NCBI GenBank assembly: GCA_039583875.1
Contig: CM077162.1
Span: forward strand, 168,225,220-168,289,219
DNA: 64,000 bases
Source of the DNA: Platanthera guangdongensis
Taxonomy: Eukaryota > Streptophyta > Magnoliopsida > Asparagales > Orchidaceae
Direction of reading: 5' to 3'
The notes under the pieces are model-generated. The model was not told where the DNA came from, made no database searches, and worked only from the letters and a program-made list of their open reading frames with translations. Below are positions 10,071 to 21,448 of this stretch, piece by piece. Position numbers and translations under genes: made by a program. Numbering within the stretch: position 1 is the first letter of the stretch; each line of letters opens with the position of its first letter.

Positions 10071-11517
10071 TGCAATCACAAATCAATTTGCCTTAGGAAA
10101 CCAAACATGTTTGGGTCCTTGGTCTCTAGTTAGAACACTCCTCCTACGAGTATTAGCATTATGTGTGGTCCTCCTCACATTGCTAACTTAAGGAGTTACA
10201 AAATTTCTGGAATTAAACCAACAGTCAATGATAAAGTGACCAATTTTTCCACAGCACCAACAGTCAAACCTATTGTATCTTTTCCTCAAAATCTCCTGCT
10301 TGACCTTTTGAGATGGTGGTCTAGTAGGGGCAGCATTCTTGGAGTAAGAAGCTTCATGGTGCTGGAAATCACATGTCTTCTTCTCCTTCGGAGGCTTTTC
10401 CACAATAGGCTTTACCTTTGGTGTCTTCTTGATGTTATGACCATTAAATAAGGTCCATAGCTCTGAAGAGTAATTTCTTCATAGGGTGCCTTAAGGACAC
10501 TTTCACCAAAGTTACGGGGACCAGTCCATTCCTGGTAACGAGACTTAGGCTCTACATCAGTAGGCCTAATAAAGTGACCATAGGACGAGTCCAGATCAAA
10601 TTCGTTTGATGGAAATATGATATTATTAAAGGAAGTCTGATCTCGAGGAGCTTTCCCCTTCTATTTGGCCAAAGCCTTCTTGGCCGCCTTATTCTTTCAC
10701 TGAGGCGTATTCCTCCTAGAAGATTTATTAGGAGCTTCAACATGGCCTAGCCCAGCACCTTTGGCCTTAGCTGAGAATTCAACAACGAAAGGAAGGACAA
10801 TCTAGGGCTTCGAGAAACTTTCAACAAGTTTCTTTTCTGCTTCAAGTTGTGCTTCCAGTTCTTTTATGATCTTCTCTTTTAGGTCTAGATGCTTGAGAGC
10901 CTTATTGTATTCTTCAATGGTAGCATTGAAGTTCTCTCTAAGTGAGTCCGTCTTAGCGACTTCCTCTCTCAAAGTGCTCTCTTTAGCCATGAGAGACTTT
11001 ATCTCTTTAGCTTGAGTTTTAACGACTTTTCGACATTTGTCGTAAGCCTTGATCAACTCCTTATAGTGGGCCATGAGTTCAGACTCATCGTCAGCAGAGA
11101 TGTCCTCATGATCATGTTTAAAAACATCAGATTCAGAAAGAGGAGTATGAGAATTTACCTTCACAGTGAACTGGGGTTCTTGTTCATCATCAGCTTGAGC
11201 CATTAGTCTGAACTAGGCTTCCTCTTCTTCACTTGACTCAGATGAGTCAGAGTTATTAAGAGTCTTTCCCTTCTTGGCCACAAGGCTTCTCTCTGTTTTC
11301 TTCTTTTTGTTAGAAGATTTCTTCTCCTCTCTTTTTCCACTCTTCTTCTTTTTGTGGGGGCAGTCAGCAATAACGTGATCTGGCTTATTGCAGTAACAAC
11401 AAATGATGTCAGCAGAAATATGTTTATTCTATTTAGAGTTATACTTATCTTAGCTACCATAGCCTTTCTTGTGTCGATCACCATCATGACGTGATCTTCT
11501 GTATGTGGCATCCTTGA
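10071..11517 (-). pseudogene. Copia-1 gag C-terminal half with two zinc knuckles
   Basis: Several minus-strand frame pieces make a nucleocapsid-like region. A knuckle CCYCNKPDHVIADC lies near 11350-11400, followed by a Lys/Ser-rich stretch. A coiled-coil segment (10802-11203) has regular Leu/Lys/Glu spacing. A second knuckle CWCCGKIGHFIIDCW is near 10215-10260. The second knuckle is almost the same as the single one in element A's Gag. Frameshifts and stops separate the pieces, so no intact product is made. The piece ends at 11517, where the Athila-type element is inserted; the N-terminus of this gag is at 32715-33587. Confidence 0.82.
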
Positions 11518-11601
11518 TGATGGGCTAAAACCCGAACATGCAAGTGTACCTGTCGAATTGTAGTACCAAGGTCGTATTAAAACTCGGGGCTGTCAACTAC
11601 T

Positions 11602-11606
11602 CTTAC
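11602..11606. repeat. Target-site duplication of the Tekay element
   Basis: CTTAC at 11602-11606 before the left LTR and again at 21449-21453 after the right LTR. Removing the insert plus one copy restores the Athila LTR sequence seen intact near 30900-30910. Confidence 0.96.
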
Positions 11607-14119
11607 TGTAACACCCCAGTTTTTGCAAGAGGTTCAATCTGCTGTTCTGGAAATTTTTGGGTTCTGGCAGGAGGCACACGGCCTGCGACACGGGCGTGTC
11701 GCAGGGCGTGTCGAGGCCGTGTCGACACTCGGCCCAAGTGTCGACACTTTGTGCTCGACAAAGTGTCGAGAGTGAGGCACACGGCCTGCGACACGGGCGT
11801 GTCGCAGGGCGTGTCGAGGCCGTGTCGACACTCGGCCCAAGTGTCGACACTTTGTGCTCGACAGAGTGTCGAGAGTGGGGCACACGGCCTGCGACACGGG
11901 CGTGTCGCAGGGCGTGTCGAGGCCGTGTCGACACTCGGCCCAAGTGTCGACACTTTTGCTCGACAGTGTGTCGAGACTGGGGCACACGGCTTGGGACACG
12001 GGCGTGTCACAGGCCGTGTCACCTCTCGGGTTGGTGTTGGGGCCGTGTCGTTGGAGCTACACGGCAGGCCACACGGCCGTGTCACTGGGGACACGGGCGT
12101 GTCGGATTGAACACGGGCGTGTCGGATGCCCGTGTCTGATTCCAGGCGCGTCGATTTGAGACGGCGAATGAGGCACACGGCCCTGGACACGGGCGTGTGC
12201 CAGGCCGTGTTCGGCCCAGATCTTTTATTTTCCAGGCGAATCGCAGCCAATCTTTTTCTGGTTTTGGGATCTAACGGTTCAGGCCATCTCCTGGGGAGTT
12301 AAGACCGAATTCAGGGCTGGAAACCCTCATTCGTTTCCAAGTTCTCTCTTTCTAAGATCTTGAGAAAACCTAGAGCAAGGAGGAAGAAGAAGAACTTTTG
12401 GGCTGTAGGGAGGGTTTCGGAGCTCCGAATCGCGAGCCGAGTCCGGATCCGTGAAGCTTGGAGCATTGCAAAGTGTTCCATCCGGCTATTTTTGCCATGG
12501 CAAGGAAGAGGAGTCGGAAGGTAACGACATCTCTCCTCTCGGTCTTTAGGATGCACGTTTTAGCATCATCTAGTTTTCTTTTCTCTAATTTTTGGGCACC
12601 AAACTCTCAAATGAGAGGGGTTTTGGCTTGCCAAGTTTCAAGAGGAACTTCCGGGTCGATTGAGTCCGTCCCCGGCATATTTTGCATTAGAGATCCGCTT
12701 CGCTAGTGGATTAGGCATGGTGGGTGAAGCCGTAGTCGCGACCGTTAGTCCGACACGGTGATGTTGCATACGAACTTAGGGATTCGTAGAGGTTTCCGAT
12801 GCGGCAAGATGTCGTTTGTGTTGTGGTGGTGATTGTCCCGTTTGCTTGAAAAGAGTACATGTAGTCGAACCCGGACAAGGTTAGCTCCTCGTGGTGGTAG
12901 ATGGTTTCCTTGACAAGGTTAGCTCCAAATGAGAATGGAGATGGTTTCCTTGGTGGACAAGGCTAGCTCCGCACGAGTTGGAGATGTTTTCCTTGGTGCG
13001 CGGGAACGCTGCGGTACAAAGAGGGATTGCGATGTGTTTAGTCTTGGTTGTGTTGTGCCAAGGCGTGGCTATGTCTCCGTGGTCGGCTGGCTATCCCGTG
13101 ACACGTGCGTCATGTGTGGAGAGTGTCCCGGCGAGACTAGTCCCCTTCTGTGAGACTGACGAGAATGCCAAGCTTGGGGCAAGCCCGGGCAAAGAGGCCA
13201 TGAGCGGGTGGGGTCCAGCAAGGCTTCTTAGAATCGGTCAGTCTGTGGTTGTTGGAATCCTGACATGAGACGTCAGAGCTTGCAGGCAAGCCCGGGGCTA
13301 AGCCCACGAGCGGGTGGGGCCTTGGCAAGATTTCCATGTGGCGGCCTGTGCACCGTGTGAGGGAGTTGTGTCTCCCTCAATGTTTGCGGCTTTATGCCAA
13401 TTGGGGAAATGTGAGTACCCAAATGTTGTGATGTTGTGCTAGATGCATACGGTTTAGGGTACCTTGGGTGAAGCCCGGGTGTTGCATTCATGTTGCATAA
13501 TAGGCCCTTTCTTTATATGCTCAACCAGTAGAGAACATGTTTGTTGATTGAGACATCCAAGCCTGTTTTAATGTTTTTCTATTTATAGAAATTTATATTG
13601 CATATGAAGTGCTGACTTGCAGGTTGGAGGGTTCCCCGGGGTCCGTTAGGGGCGGCCGGGAGGAGATGTGTTGTTACACAGTTTGAGGTCAGCCTTTGCT
13701 GACCCACGTTACTAATAATTTTTACAGGGCAAGGATCGCACGCAGGAGCTAGCGCGCCGGCCAAAAAGGCCTAAGCCCTTGAAGTGTTTTCTCTTTTGTA
13801 GCACTATTTTGATGATGTATGTTTGAGACTATTTTTGTCCGGCTTGCATGCCGAGGTAGACTAGGAGTGCTGAGCACATTCATGTTTGATTGTACTGTAT
13901 ACCCCCCTTTTGGACATTTGATGTAAGGCCTTAAGGCCATTTGTTTACTCTTTTGGATTAGTGGATAACTTCTACTTGTGCTTGGTTTTCCGCTGTGTTG
14001 TGCAAGTGTTTTGAGTTTGGGTAGCTATATCAACTTTTAATACTAAAGCTGTGGTGTTCGTATGTTGTGGGGCCCCGGCCGGACCCATATTATACGTCTA
14101 TTACAGGGGAGGTGTTACA
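11607..14119 (+). repeat. Tekay 5' LTR (2513 bp)
   Basis: It starts TGTAACACC and ends GGTGTTACA, a perfect 9-bp terminal inverted repeat. The first 600 bp are rich in ACACGGGCGTGT and GTGTCGACAC palindromes. The remaining 1.9 kb has no recognised coding content; the short open frames on both strands are by-products of GC-rich repeats. Confidence 0.96.
11671..11978. repeat. Three 103-bp palindrome-rich tandem units in Tekay LTR
   Basis: Units start at 11671, 11774 and 11877, followed by a degenerate partial unit from 11979. Each contains GACACGGGCGTGTC and AGTGTCGACACT, the second a perfect 12-bp palindrome. The right LTR has the same array at 19000-19307 at the same offset (64 bp). Confidence 0.9.
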
Positions 14120-14122
14120 ATT

Positions 14123-14138
14123 TGGTATCAAAGCCAGG
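14123..14138 (+). other. Tekay primer-binding site
   Basis: TGGTATCAAAGCCAGG three bases after the LTR end; it fits the initiator tRNA-Met 3' end. Confidence 0.85.
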
Positions 14139-14369
14139 TTAGATTCAAGGTCAGTGCGTAGAGAAGTTATCCACATAAGAGTAACGCGGGACCATGAGTG
14201 TCCTTATGTTTTAGTCTTGAGATTGGAGACTAATCCCTTATTTCTTGTCTTCCTGAAGAGTGCAAGCAACGAGGCGGGCACTTCAAGAGCAAGGGATGAT
14301 CTCTCGGCGAGCAGTGCTACTGCTCCAGGTCTTTTGGGCACGGGTGTAGACCCGGCCGACTTCTGCCGC

Positions 14370-15437
14370 ATGCTTGCAGAAGCGATGGTGGCAGCTCAGG
14401 CTGCAGCAGCGGCTCAGGTGGCAGCCCCTGCCACACCAGATACGGCAACGGCCGTGCCAGGAGCAGAAGCCAGGCGAGTGGAGCCTTTGGCGGAGAGAGT
14501 AGTTGTTGGACATGGAGATCGACACATGAATTACTTCCTGAGTTTCCATCCCCCGTCCTTCAAGGGTACTGGAACGCCAACGGATGCGGAGGACTGGTGG
14601 GTTCGTATTCAAGAACTGTTAAGGGCGGCAGAGACGCCAGAGGAAAAGAAAGCTGAGTATGCGGCTTTCATGTTGGAAGGGGATGCCAAGTTATGGTGGG
14701 TGGCCCATAGCGGCCGCCAGTTTCCGGGATGCACCCCGTCAGTGGAAGAGTTTGGGGACGCTTTTCTTAAGAGGTATATCCCAGTTTCAACTCGGTTGGC
14801 CCTGCAGAGGCAGTTTCTGCATCTAATGCAGCGAGACAAGACGGTGGATGAGTACGTGCAAGAGTTCACCCGATTGGGTCGTTATGCGGGAACGACAATG
14901 GCTGATGATGTAGAGATGGATAACCTCTTCTACCAAGGTTTGAGGGAGAATCTGAGGCAGGCCCTCATCTCCATGAAGAGGGCGGGATTTAATGAGTTAG
15001 TTGAAGCCGCCAGGAGTTTGGAGAATGATTTGGAGCGAACCCAACGCCGTAAGGGTTTTACTCCCAAGCAAGGGGAAGGGAAGCCTTCCCAATCTCATGG
15101 AAAGTCTGATGGGAGTAGGTGGAGGAAGAAGCCTTCCACTTCCAGATCTGGTGAGAGGAGCAACTGGACGCCTGGGGGTTCCCACTCTAGGGGACCGCCG
15201 ACGTGCTACAACTGCGGGAAGGTTGGGCACATAGCCCGTGCTTGTCAGCAAGGGGGAGCGGGGCAAGAGTCAAAGCAGGAGCAGTCTGTGCGCTCGGGCC
15301 CCAGTGCTGCAGAGAAAGGAAAGATGGCGGAGTCGAGCGCTTCTCGGTTCCAACCGGTGCAACCAAGGGCCTACAACCTTGGACAGCAAGAAGCGATCCG
15401 CCAGACGGATGTGGTGACAGGTATGAAGAGAATTTAA
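14370..15437 (+). CDS. gag: Tekay Gag
   Basis: Capsid and nucleocapsid protein. The retrotransposon-gag domain begins at [19 protein letters not shown] (near 14543) and runs through WWVAHSG, FLKRYIP and [16 protein letters not shown] zinc knuckle [14 protein letters not shown] lies near 15205-15245. The first in-frame ATG is at 14370, but the frame is open upstream into the PBS and the alanine-rich N-terminus (PADFCRM) seems to begin before it. The true start is therefore uncertain; a leader splice or non-ATG start is possible. The unspliced frame ends at TAA 15435, 15 bases inside the candidate intron, giving Gag with a short MKRI tail. Confidence 0.88.
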   Translation: MLAEAMVAAQAAAAAQVAAPATPDTATAVPGAEARRVEPLAERVVVGHGDRHMNYFLSFHPPSFKGTGTPTDAEDWWVRIQELLRAAETPEEKKAEYAAFMLEGDAKLWWVAHSGRQFPGCTPSVEEFGDAFLKRYIPVSTRLALQRQFLHLMQRDKTVDEYVQEFTRLGRYAGTTMADDVEMDNLFYQGLRENLRQALISMKRAGFNELVEAARSLENDLERTQRRKGFTPKQGEGKPSQSHGKSDGSRWRKKPSTSRSGERSNWTPGGSHSRGPPTCYNCGKVGHIARACQQGGAGQESKQEQSVRSGPSAAEKGKMAESSASRFQPVQPRAYNLGQQEAIRQTDVVTGMKRI

Positions 15438-15491
15438 GTTTAAATTTTGTGCTTCATCCTTTTAGACTTTTGTGTAATGTCTATGTTGTAG
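15421..15491 (+). other. Candidate intron at the Tekay gag-pol junction (71 bp)
   Basis: The donor is ACAG|GTATGA (15417-15426) and the acceptor is ATGTTGTAG|GC (AG at 15490-15491). The segment is AT-rich with T tracts, unlike its GC-rich flanks. Removal joins the gag frame to the pol frame without a stop and gives VVTG-FVLVSG directly before the protease, as expected for a continuous Gag-Pol in this group. Without splicing, translation stops after Gag. A -1 frameshift inside the overlap of the two frames (15203-15437) is an alternative. Confidence 0.6.
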
Positions 15492-18400
15492 GCTTCGTGT
15501 TAGTTTCCGGATACCCCGCTAGGGTATTGTTTGATACAGGAGCATCGCACTCCTTTCTTGCGGAGAGCTTCATCCGGAGAATAGGAGTTGAGTCTTTCTC
15601 GTCGGGTGCAGAGCTGAAAGTGCGCATGCCCAATGGGTCATCTATGACCACCGGGGCTAAAGGGCGCATTTGTTGGGAGCTAGACGGAGTTGTCTTCGCT
15701 CTGGAAGCGGCAGTGTTACCATTAGTAGAGTTCGATGTCATTTTGGGTATGGACTGGCTTGCAGAGCAGCGCGCCAGTATTGACTGCCTTTCTAAGGTGG
15801 TGACCTTAAGGAGTAAAGGGCAAACAGAAGTCAAGTTTGAGGGCCTTGGTGGAGTGGCCTGTTCCCTGATATCGGCCATGCAGTTGGTGCGGGCGGTTAA
15901 CCAGGGTGGTGTAGCGCTTGTAGCGTTATTGGAGGTTCGTCTCTCCCAACTGTCGATTGAGGAAGTGCCTGTGGTGGCAGAGTTCAAGGATGTGTTTCCG
16001 GATGAACTTCCTGGAGCGCCTCCTCGGCGGGAGATCGACTTCTCGATCGAGTTAGTGCCGGAGGCTAGATCGGTGTCACGTCCTCCATTTAGGATGGCAC
16101 CAAAGGAGTTAGCGGAACTTAAGGTTCAGTTACAGGAACTGTTGGAGCAAGGGTATATTAGACCCAGTTCTTCACCGTGGAGCGCACCGGTGTTGTTTGT
16201 GAAGAAGAAAGACGGTAGCATGCGCCTGTGCATAGACTACCGAGAGCTTAATAAGTTGACCGTCAAGAATAAGTATCCGATTCCTCGGATAGATGATTTA
16301 TTTGACCAATTTGTGGGGTCGATGGTATATTCGAAGTTGGACTTGAAGTCAGGCTACTATCAGCTACGAATTCGGGATAAGGACATACCCAAAACCGCTT
16401 TTGGGACAAGGTATGGACACTTTGAGTTTACGGTGATGCCGTTCGGGCTGACGAACGCACCATCGGTGTTCATGGATCTGATGAATCGGGTATTCCGGGA
16501 ATACTTGGATTCTTTTGTGGTTGTTTTCATTGATGACATTTTGGTGTATTCCAAATCGGAAGTGGAGCATGAGACCCACTTGAGAATAGTTTTGCAAGTG
16601 TTGAGGGAGAATGAGTTGTATGCAAAATTCTCCAAATGCGAGTTCTGGTTAGAGAAGGTGGCATTTTTGGGCCACGTGATTAGTGGTGATGGGGTGGCAG
16701 TGGATCCAGCGAAAGTGGAGGCCATCAGAGATTGGCCGGTGTTGAGGACCATGGCGGAAGTCCGAAGTTTTCTTGGACTAGCCGGGTATTATAGGAGATT
16801 CGTGGAGAATTTCTCGAAGATAGCTCTACCCCTCACCTCTCTCACTCGCAAAGACCATAAATTTGTGTGGACCCAAGAGTGCGGTCAAGCATTCGAGGCA
16901 CTAAAGGAGAGGCTTATGATGGCTCCGATCTTGAGTTTACCGCAAGGGACAGATGGATTTCAAATTTTCAGTGACGCATCGGGATGCGGTCTGGGTTGCG
17001 TTTTGGTGCAACATGGGAAGGTGATAGCCTTTGAGTCTAGACAGCTGAAACCTCATGAGAGGAATTACCCCGTCCATGACTTGGAGTTGGCGGCGGTAAT
17101 CTTCGCGCTGAAAATTTGGCGACATTATGTTTATGGCGCTAGAGTGGAGATCTTCACGGACCATAAAAGCCTGAAGTATCTCTTAGATCAAAAGGACTTG
17201 AATATGCGGCAACGCAGATGGGTTGAGTTTCTTGGAGACTACGAAGTGGCGATTCAGTACACGCCGGGTAAAGCCAATGTGGTGGCGGATGCGTTGAGTA
17301 GAAAGTACTCGGGGCTAGGAAATTGGATCGAAGCTCATGATGAGCGGTTGGTACGGGAATGGGAGTCCCTTGGATTGGAATGTGTTGCGAGAGGCGAGTC
17401 TAGCGTGGCTCGGTTGAACTGGATTGAAGTGCAAAACGACTTATCCGATCGTATTCGGGAAGCGACTCGATTAGATGTGGAGTTTCAACCTTTTGTGTTG
17501 GAGGCTCAAATGGGCGAGAGCAGCACCTGGGAGATGATCGGGGGAATCTTGAGAAAGGATGGAAGGGTTTGTGTACCGCAGTTTGGCAATCTCCGTGAGG
17601 AGTTGATGTTCGAGGCTCACTTCTCAAAGTACTCCATTCACCCAGGCAGTACAAAGATGTACTTGGATATGAAGAAATCCTTTTGGTGGCCGGGGTTGAA
17701 GCGAGATGTGGCTTTGTATGTGAGTCGTTGCCAAACATGTGCCTTGGTGAAGGCCGAATGTCAGAAACCGGGTGGGTTCCTGAAGCCCCTTCCAATTCCT
17801 GAATGGAAATTTGAGGACATCTCCATGGACTTTGTGCACGGTTTGCCTAGATCGCAGCATAGGAATGATGCTATTTGGGTGATCGTGGATCGCCTAACCA
17901 AGGTGGCTCACTTCATCCCGAACCGGAAAGAAGACAGCGTGGAGAAGCTGGTGGAGTTGTATGTTCGCAACATTGTGCGACTGCACGGAATTCCTAAGAG
18001 CATAGTCAGTGATCGCGACGGACGGTTTACGTCCAAGGACTGGAGACTGGTTCAGAAGAACTTGGGCACGAAGCTAAAGTTTAGTACGGCGTTCCATCCT
18101 CAAACTGATGGGCAAACGGAGAGAACGAACCGTACTATGGAGGATATGTTGAGGATGTGCGTTCTTGATTTTGGCAAGAGGTGGGAGGATCACCTCTTCA
18201 TGGTAGAATTTGCGTACAACAACAGTTTTCAAGCTAGTATAAAGATGGCGCCATACGAAGCTTTGTATGGGAGGCGGTGTCGAACGCCAATGTCTTGGGC
18301 AGAGGCGGGAGACACCAAACTTCTGGGAAAGGATGCGGTAGTTGACGCTTGTGAGATGGTACGGACCATCCAAGAGCGTATGAAGGTGGCACAAGACAGG

Positions 18401-18877
18401 CAAGCGAAATATTTTAATGCTCGTCACCGGAAGTTAGAATTTGCAGTTGGTGATTGGGTTTATCTGAAGGTCAAGCCGTTCAAAGGTGTCTCGCGGATTC
18501 GCCGACTCAAGAAGTTGAGTCCAAGGTTTTTGGGGCCTTTTGAAATTGTTGAGCGGATAGGAGAAGCAGCCTATCGGTTGGCATTGTCCGCAGATTTGAG
18601 TGGATTACATGACGTCTTCCACGTCTCCGTGTTGAGGAAAGCCTTGGTGGAGTCTAGCGTGGTGATTGAGCCGGCATCGGTGCCGATTGAGGAAGACTTG
18701 AGGACGCGAGTCCTTCCAATCGCTATAGAAGATTTAGAGATTCGGCAGTTGCGGAATAAAGAAGTTAAACTTGTGAAAGTTCGATGGGACAACTGCGGTC
18801 GTGAGGAGTTCTCGTGGGAGCGAGAACAGGCCATGCTAGAAGACTATCCAGAACTATTTTTGTCAGGTACAATTTAA
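15492..18877 (+). CDS. pol: Tekay Pol: protease, RT, RNase H, integrase, chromodomain
   Basis: The polyprotein that copies and inserts the element. Domains in order: aspartic protease DTGASHSF near 15530-15555; reverse transcriptase with FGLTNAPS and [11 protein letters not shown] (16523-16560); RNase H with FSDASG (about 16966) and [10 protein letters not shown] (about 17156); integrase zinc finger [10 protein letters not shown] to CQTCALVK (17638-17755); integrase core with Asp in SMDFVHGLP, Asp in VSDRDGRF and Glu in [12 protein letters not shown]-terminal chromodomain-like part has [15 protein letters not shown] (18745-18795) and ends YPELF. No stop interrupts it, and all catalytic acids are present. 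The pol frame is -1 relative to gag and has no ATG at the junction, so it depends on splicing or frameshifting. Confidence 0.95.
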
Positions 18878-18920
18878 GTTGTGTACCCTTTTGTTTTGTA
18901 ATTTCGGGACGAAATTCAGT

Positions 18921-18934
18921 TAAGTGGGGGAGAG
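18921..18934 (+). other. Tekay polypurine tract
   Basis: TAAGTGGGGGAGAG one base before the 3' LTR; plus-strand primer site. Confidence 0.9.
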
Positions 18935-18935
18935 T

Positions 18936-21448
18936 TGTAACACCCCAGTTTTTGCAAGAGGTTCAATCTGCTGTTCTGGAAATTTTTGGGTTCTGGCAGG
19001 AGGCACACGGCCTGCGACACGGGCGTGTCGCAGGGCGTGTCGAGGCCGTGTCGACACTCGGCCCAAGTGTCGACACTTTGTGCTCGACAAAGTGTCGAGA
19101 GTGAGGAACACGGCCTGCGACACGGGCGTGTCGCACGGCGTGTCGAGGCCGTGTCGAAACTCGGCCCAAGTGTCGACACTTTGTGCTCGACAGAGTGTCG
19201 AGAGTGGGGCACACGGCCTGCGACACGGGCGTGTCGCAGGGCGTGTCGAGGCCGTGTCGACACTCGGCCCAAGTGTCGACACTTTTGCTCGACAGTGTGT
19301 CGAGACTGGGGCACACGGCTTGGGACACGGGCGTGTCACAGGCCGTCTCACCTCTCGGGTTGGTGTTGGGGCCGTGTCGTTGGAGCTACACGGCAGGCCA
19401 CACGGCCGTGTCACTGGGGACACGGGCGTGTCGGATTGAACACGGGCGTGTCGGATGCCCGTGTCTGATTCCAGGCGCGTCGATTTGAGACGGCGAATGA
19501 GGCACATGGCCCTGGACACGGGCGTGTGCCAGGCCGTGTTCGGCCCAGATCTTTTATTTTCCAGGCGAATTGCAGCCAGTCTTTTTCTGGTTTTGGGATC
19601 TAACGGTTCAGGCCATCTCCTGGGGAGTTAAGACCGAATTCAGGGTTGGAAACCCTCATTCGTTTCCAAGTTCTCTCTTTCTAAGATCTTGAGAAAACCT
19701 AGAGCAAGGAGGAAGAAGAAGAACTTTTGGGCTGTAGGGAGGGTTTCGGAGCTCCGAATCGCGAGCCGAGTCCGGATCCGTGAAGCTTGGAGCATTGCGA
19801 AGTGTTCCATCCGGCTATTTTTGCCATGGCAAGGAAGAGGAGTCGGAAGGTAACGACATCTCTCCTCTCGGTCTTTAGGATGCACGTTTTAGCATCATCT
19901 AGTTTTCTTTTCTCTAATTTTTGGGCACCAAACTCTCAAATGAGAGGGGTTTTGGCTTGCCAAGTTTCAAGAGGAACTTCCGGGTCGATTGAGTCCGTCC
20001 CCGGCATATTTTGCATTAGAGATCCGCTTCGCTAGTGGATTAGGCATGGTGGGTGAAGCCGTAGTCGCGACCGTTAGTCCGACACGGTGATGTTGCATAC
20101 GAACTTAGGGATTCGTAGAGGTTTCCGATGCGGCAAGATGCCGTTTGTGTTGTGGTGGTGATTGTCCCGTTTGCTTGAAAAGAGTACATGTAGTCGAACC
20201 CGGACAAGGTTAGCTCCTCGTGGTGGTAGATGGTTTCCTTGACAAGGTTAGCTCCAAATGAGAATGGAGATGGTTTCCTTGGTGGACAAGGCTAGCTCCG
20301 CACGAGTTGGAGATGTTTTCCTTGGTGCGCGGGAACGCTGCGGTACAAAGAGGGATTGCGATGTGTTTAGTCTTGGTTGTGTTGTGCCAAGGCGTGGCTA
20401 TGTCTCCGTGGTCGGCTGGCTATCCCGTGACACGTGCGTCATGTGTGGAGAGTGTCCCGGCGAGACTAGTCCCCTTCTGTGAGACTGACGAGAATGCCAA
20501 GCTTGGGGCAAGCCCGGGCAAAGAGGCCATGAGCGGGTGGGGTCCAGCAAGGCTTCTTAGAATCGGTCAGTCTGTGGTTGTTGGAATCCTGACATGAGAC
20601 GTCAGAGCTTGCAGGCAAGCCCGGGGCTAAGCCCACGAGCGGGTGGGGCCTTGGCAAGATTTCCATGTGGCGGCCTGTGCGCCGTGTGAGGGAGTTGTGT
20701 CTCCCTCAATGTTTGCGGCTTTATGCCAATTGGGGAAATGTGAGTACCCAAATGTTGTGATGTTGTGCTAGATGCATACGGTTTAGGGTACCTTGGGTGA
20801 AGCCCGGGTGTTGCATTCATGTTGCATAATAGGCCCTTTCTTTATATGCTCAACCAGTAGAGAACATGTTTGTTGATTGAGACATCCAAGCCTGTTTTAA
20901 TGTTTTTCTATTTATAGAAATTTATATTGCATATGAAGTGCTGACTTGCAGGTTGGAGGGTTCCCCGGGGTCCGTTAGGGGCGGCCGGGAGGAGATGTGT
21001 TGTTACACAGTTTGAGGTCAGCCTTTGCTGACCCACGTTACTAATAATTTTTACAGGGCAAGGATCGCACGCAGGAGCTAGCGCACCGGCCAAAAAGGCC
21101 TAAGCCCTTGAAGTGTTTTCTCTTTTGTAGCACTATTTTGATGATGTATGTTTGAGACTATTTTTGTCCGGCTTGCATGCCGAGGTAGACTAGGAGTGCT
21201 GAGCACATTCATGTTTGATTGTACTGTATACCCCCCTTTTGGACATTTGATGTAAGGCCTTAAGGCCATTTGTTTACTCTTTTGGATTAGTGGATAACTT
21301 CTACTTGTGCTTGGTTTTCCGCTGTGTTGTGCAAGTGTTTTGAGTTTGGGTAGCTATATCAACTTTTAATACTAAAGATGTGGTGTTCGTATGTTGTGGG
21401 GCCCCGGCCGGACCCATATTATACGTCTATTACAGGGGAGGTGTTACA
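18936..21448 (+). repeat. Tekay 3' LTR (2513 bp)
   Basis: Same length and terminal inverted repeats as the 5' LTR, with only scattered substitutions (several in the 19000-19400 repeat array, most of them at C or G). It is followed by CTTAC. Confidence 0.96.

Larger units (their letters stand above)
11607..21448 (+). mobile_element. Tekay-type chromovirus (Ty3/gypsy), complete and young
   Basis: The 9842-bp element has two LTRs of exactly 2513 bp, a tRNA-Met type PBS, gag, a pol frame without stops, a polypurine tract and a perfect CTTAC duplication. I count about 14 mismatches between the LTRs by eye (about 0.5%), so insertion is recent compared with all neighbours. Pol ends in a chromodomain-like segment as in the Del/Tekay group. 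All catalytic motifs can be read. The only oddity is a frame change between gag and pol, which a 71-bp candidate intron would resolve. Confidence 0.95.

Noticed and set aside
11671..12220. Regular repeats that might be mistaken for a CRISPR array
   Set aside because: The units are contiguous 103-bp copies without unique spacers, lie in an LTR, and are present in both LTRs of a plant element.
11538..12250. Overlapping open frames on both strands with Arg/His/Ser/Val-rich repeats
   Set aside because: They follow from GC-rich palindromic repeats without stop codons in the Tekay LTR and recur at 18814-19519. No start context or domain supports translation.
12311..13491. Open frames such as 12458-12706 and 12978-13268 that occur again near 19787 and 20307
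   Set aside because: Both sets are the same LTR sequence duplicated. Their identity reflects LTR identity, not conserved host genes.
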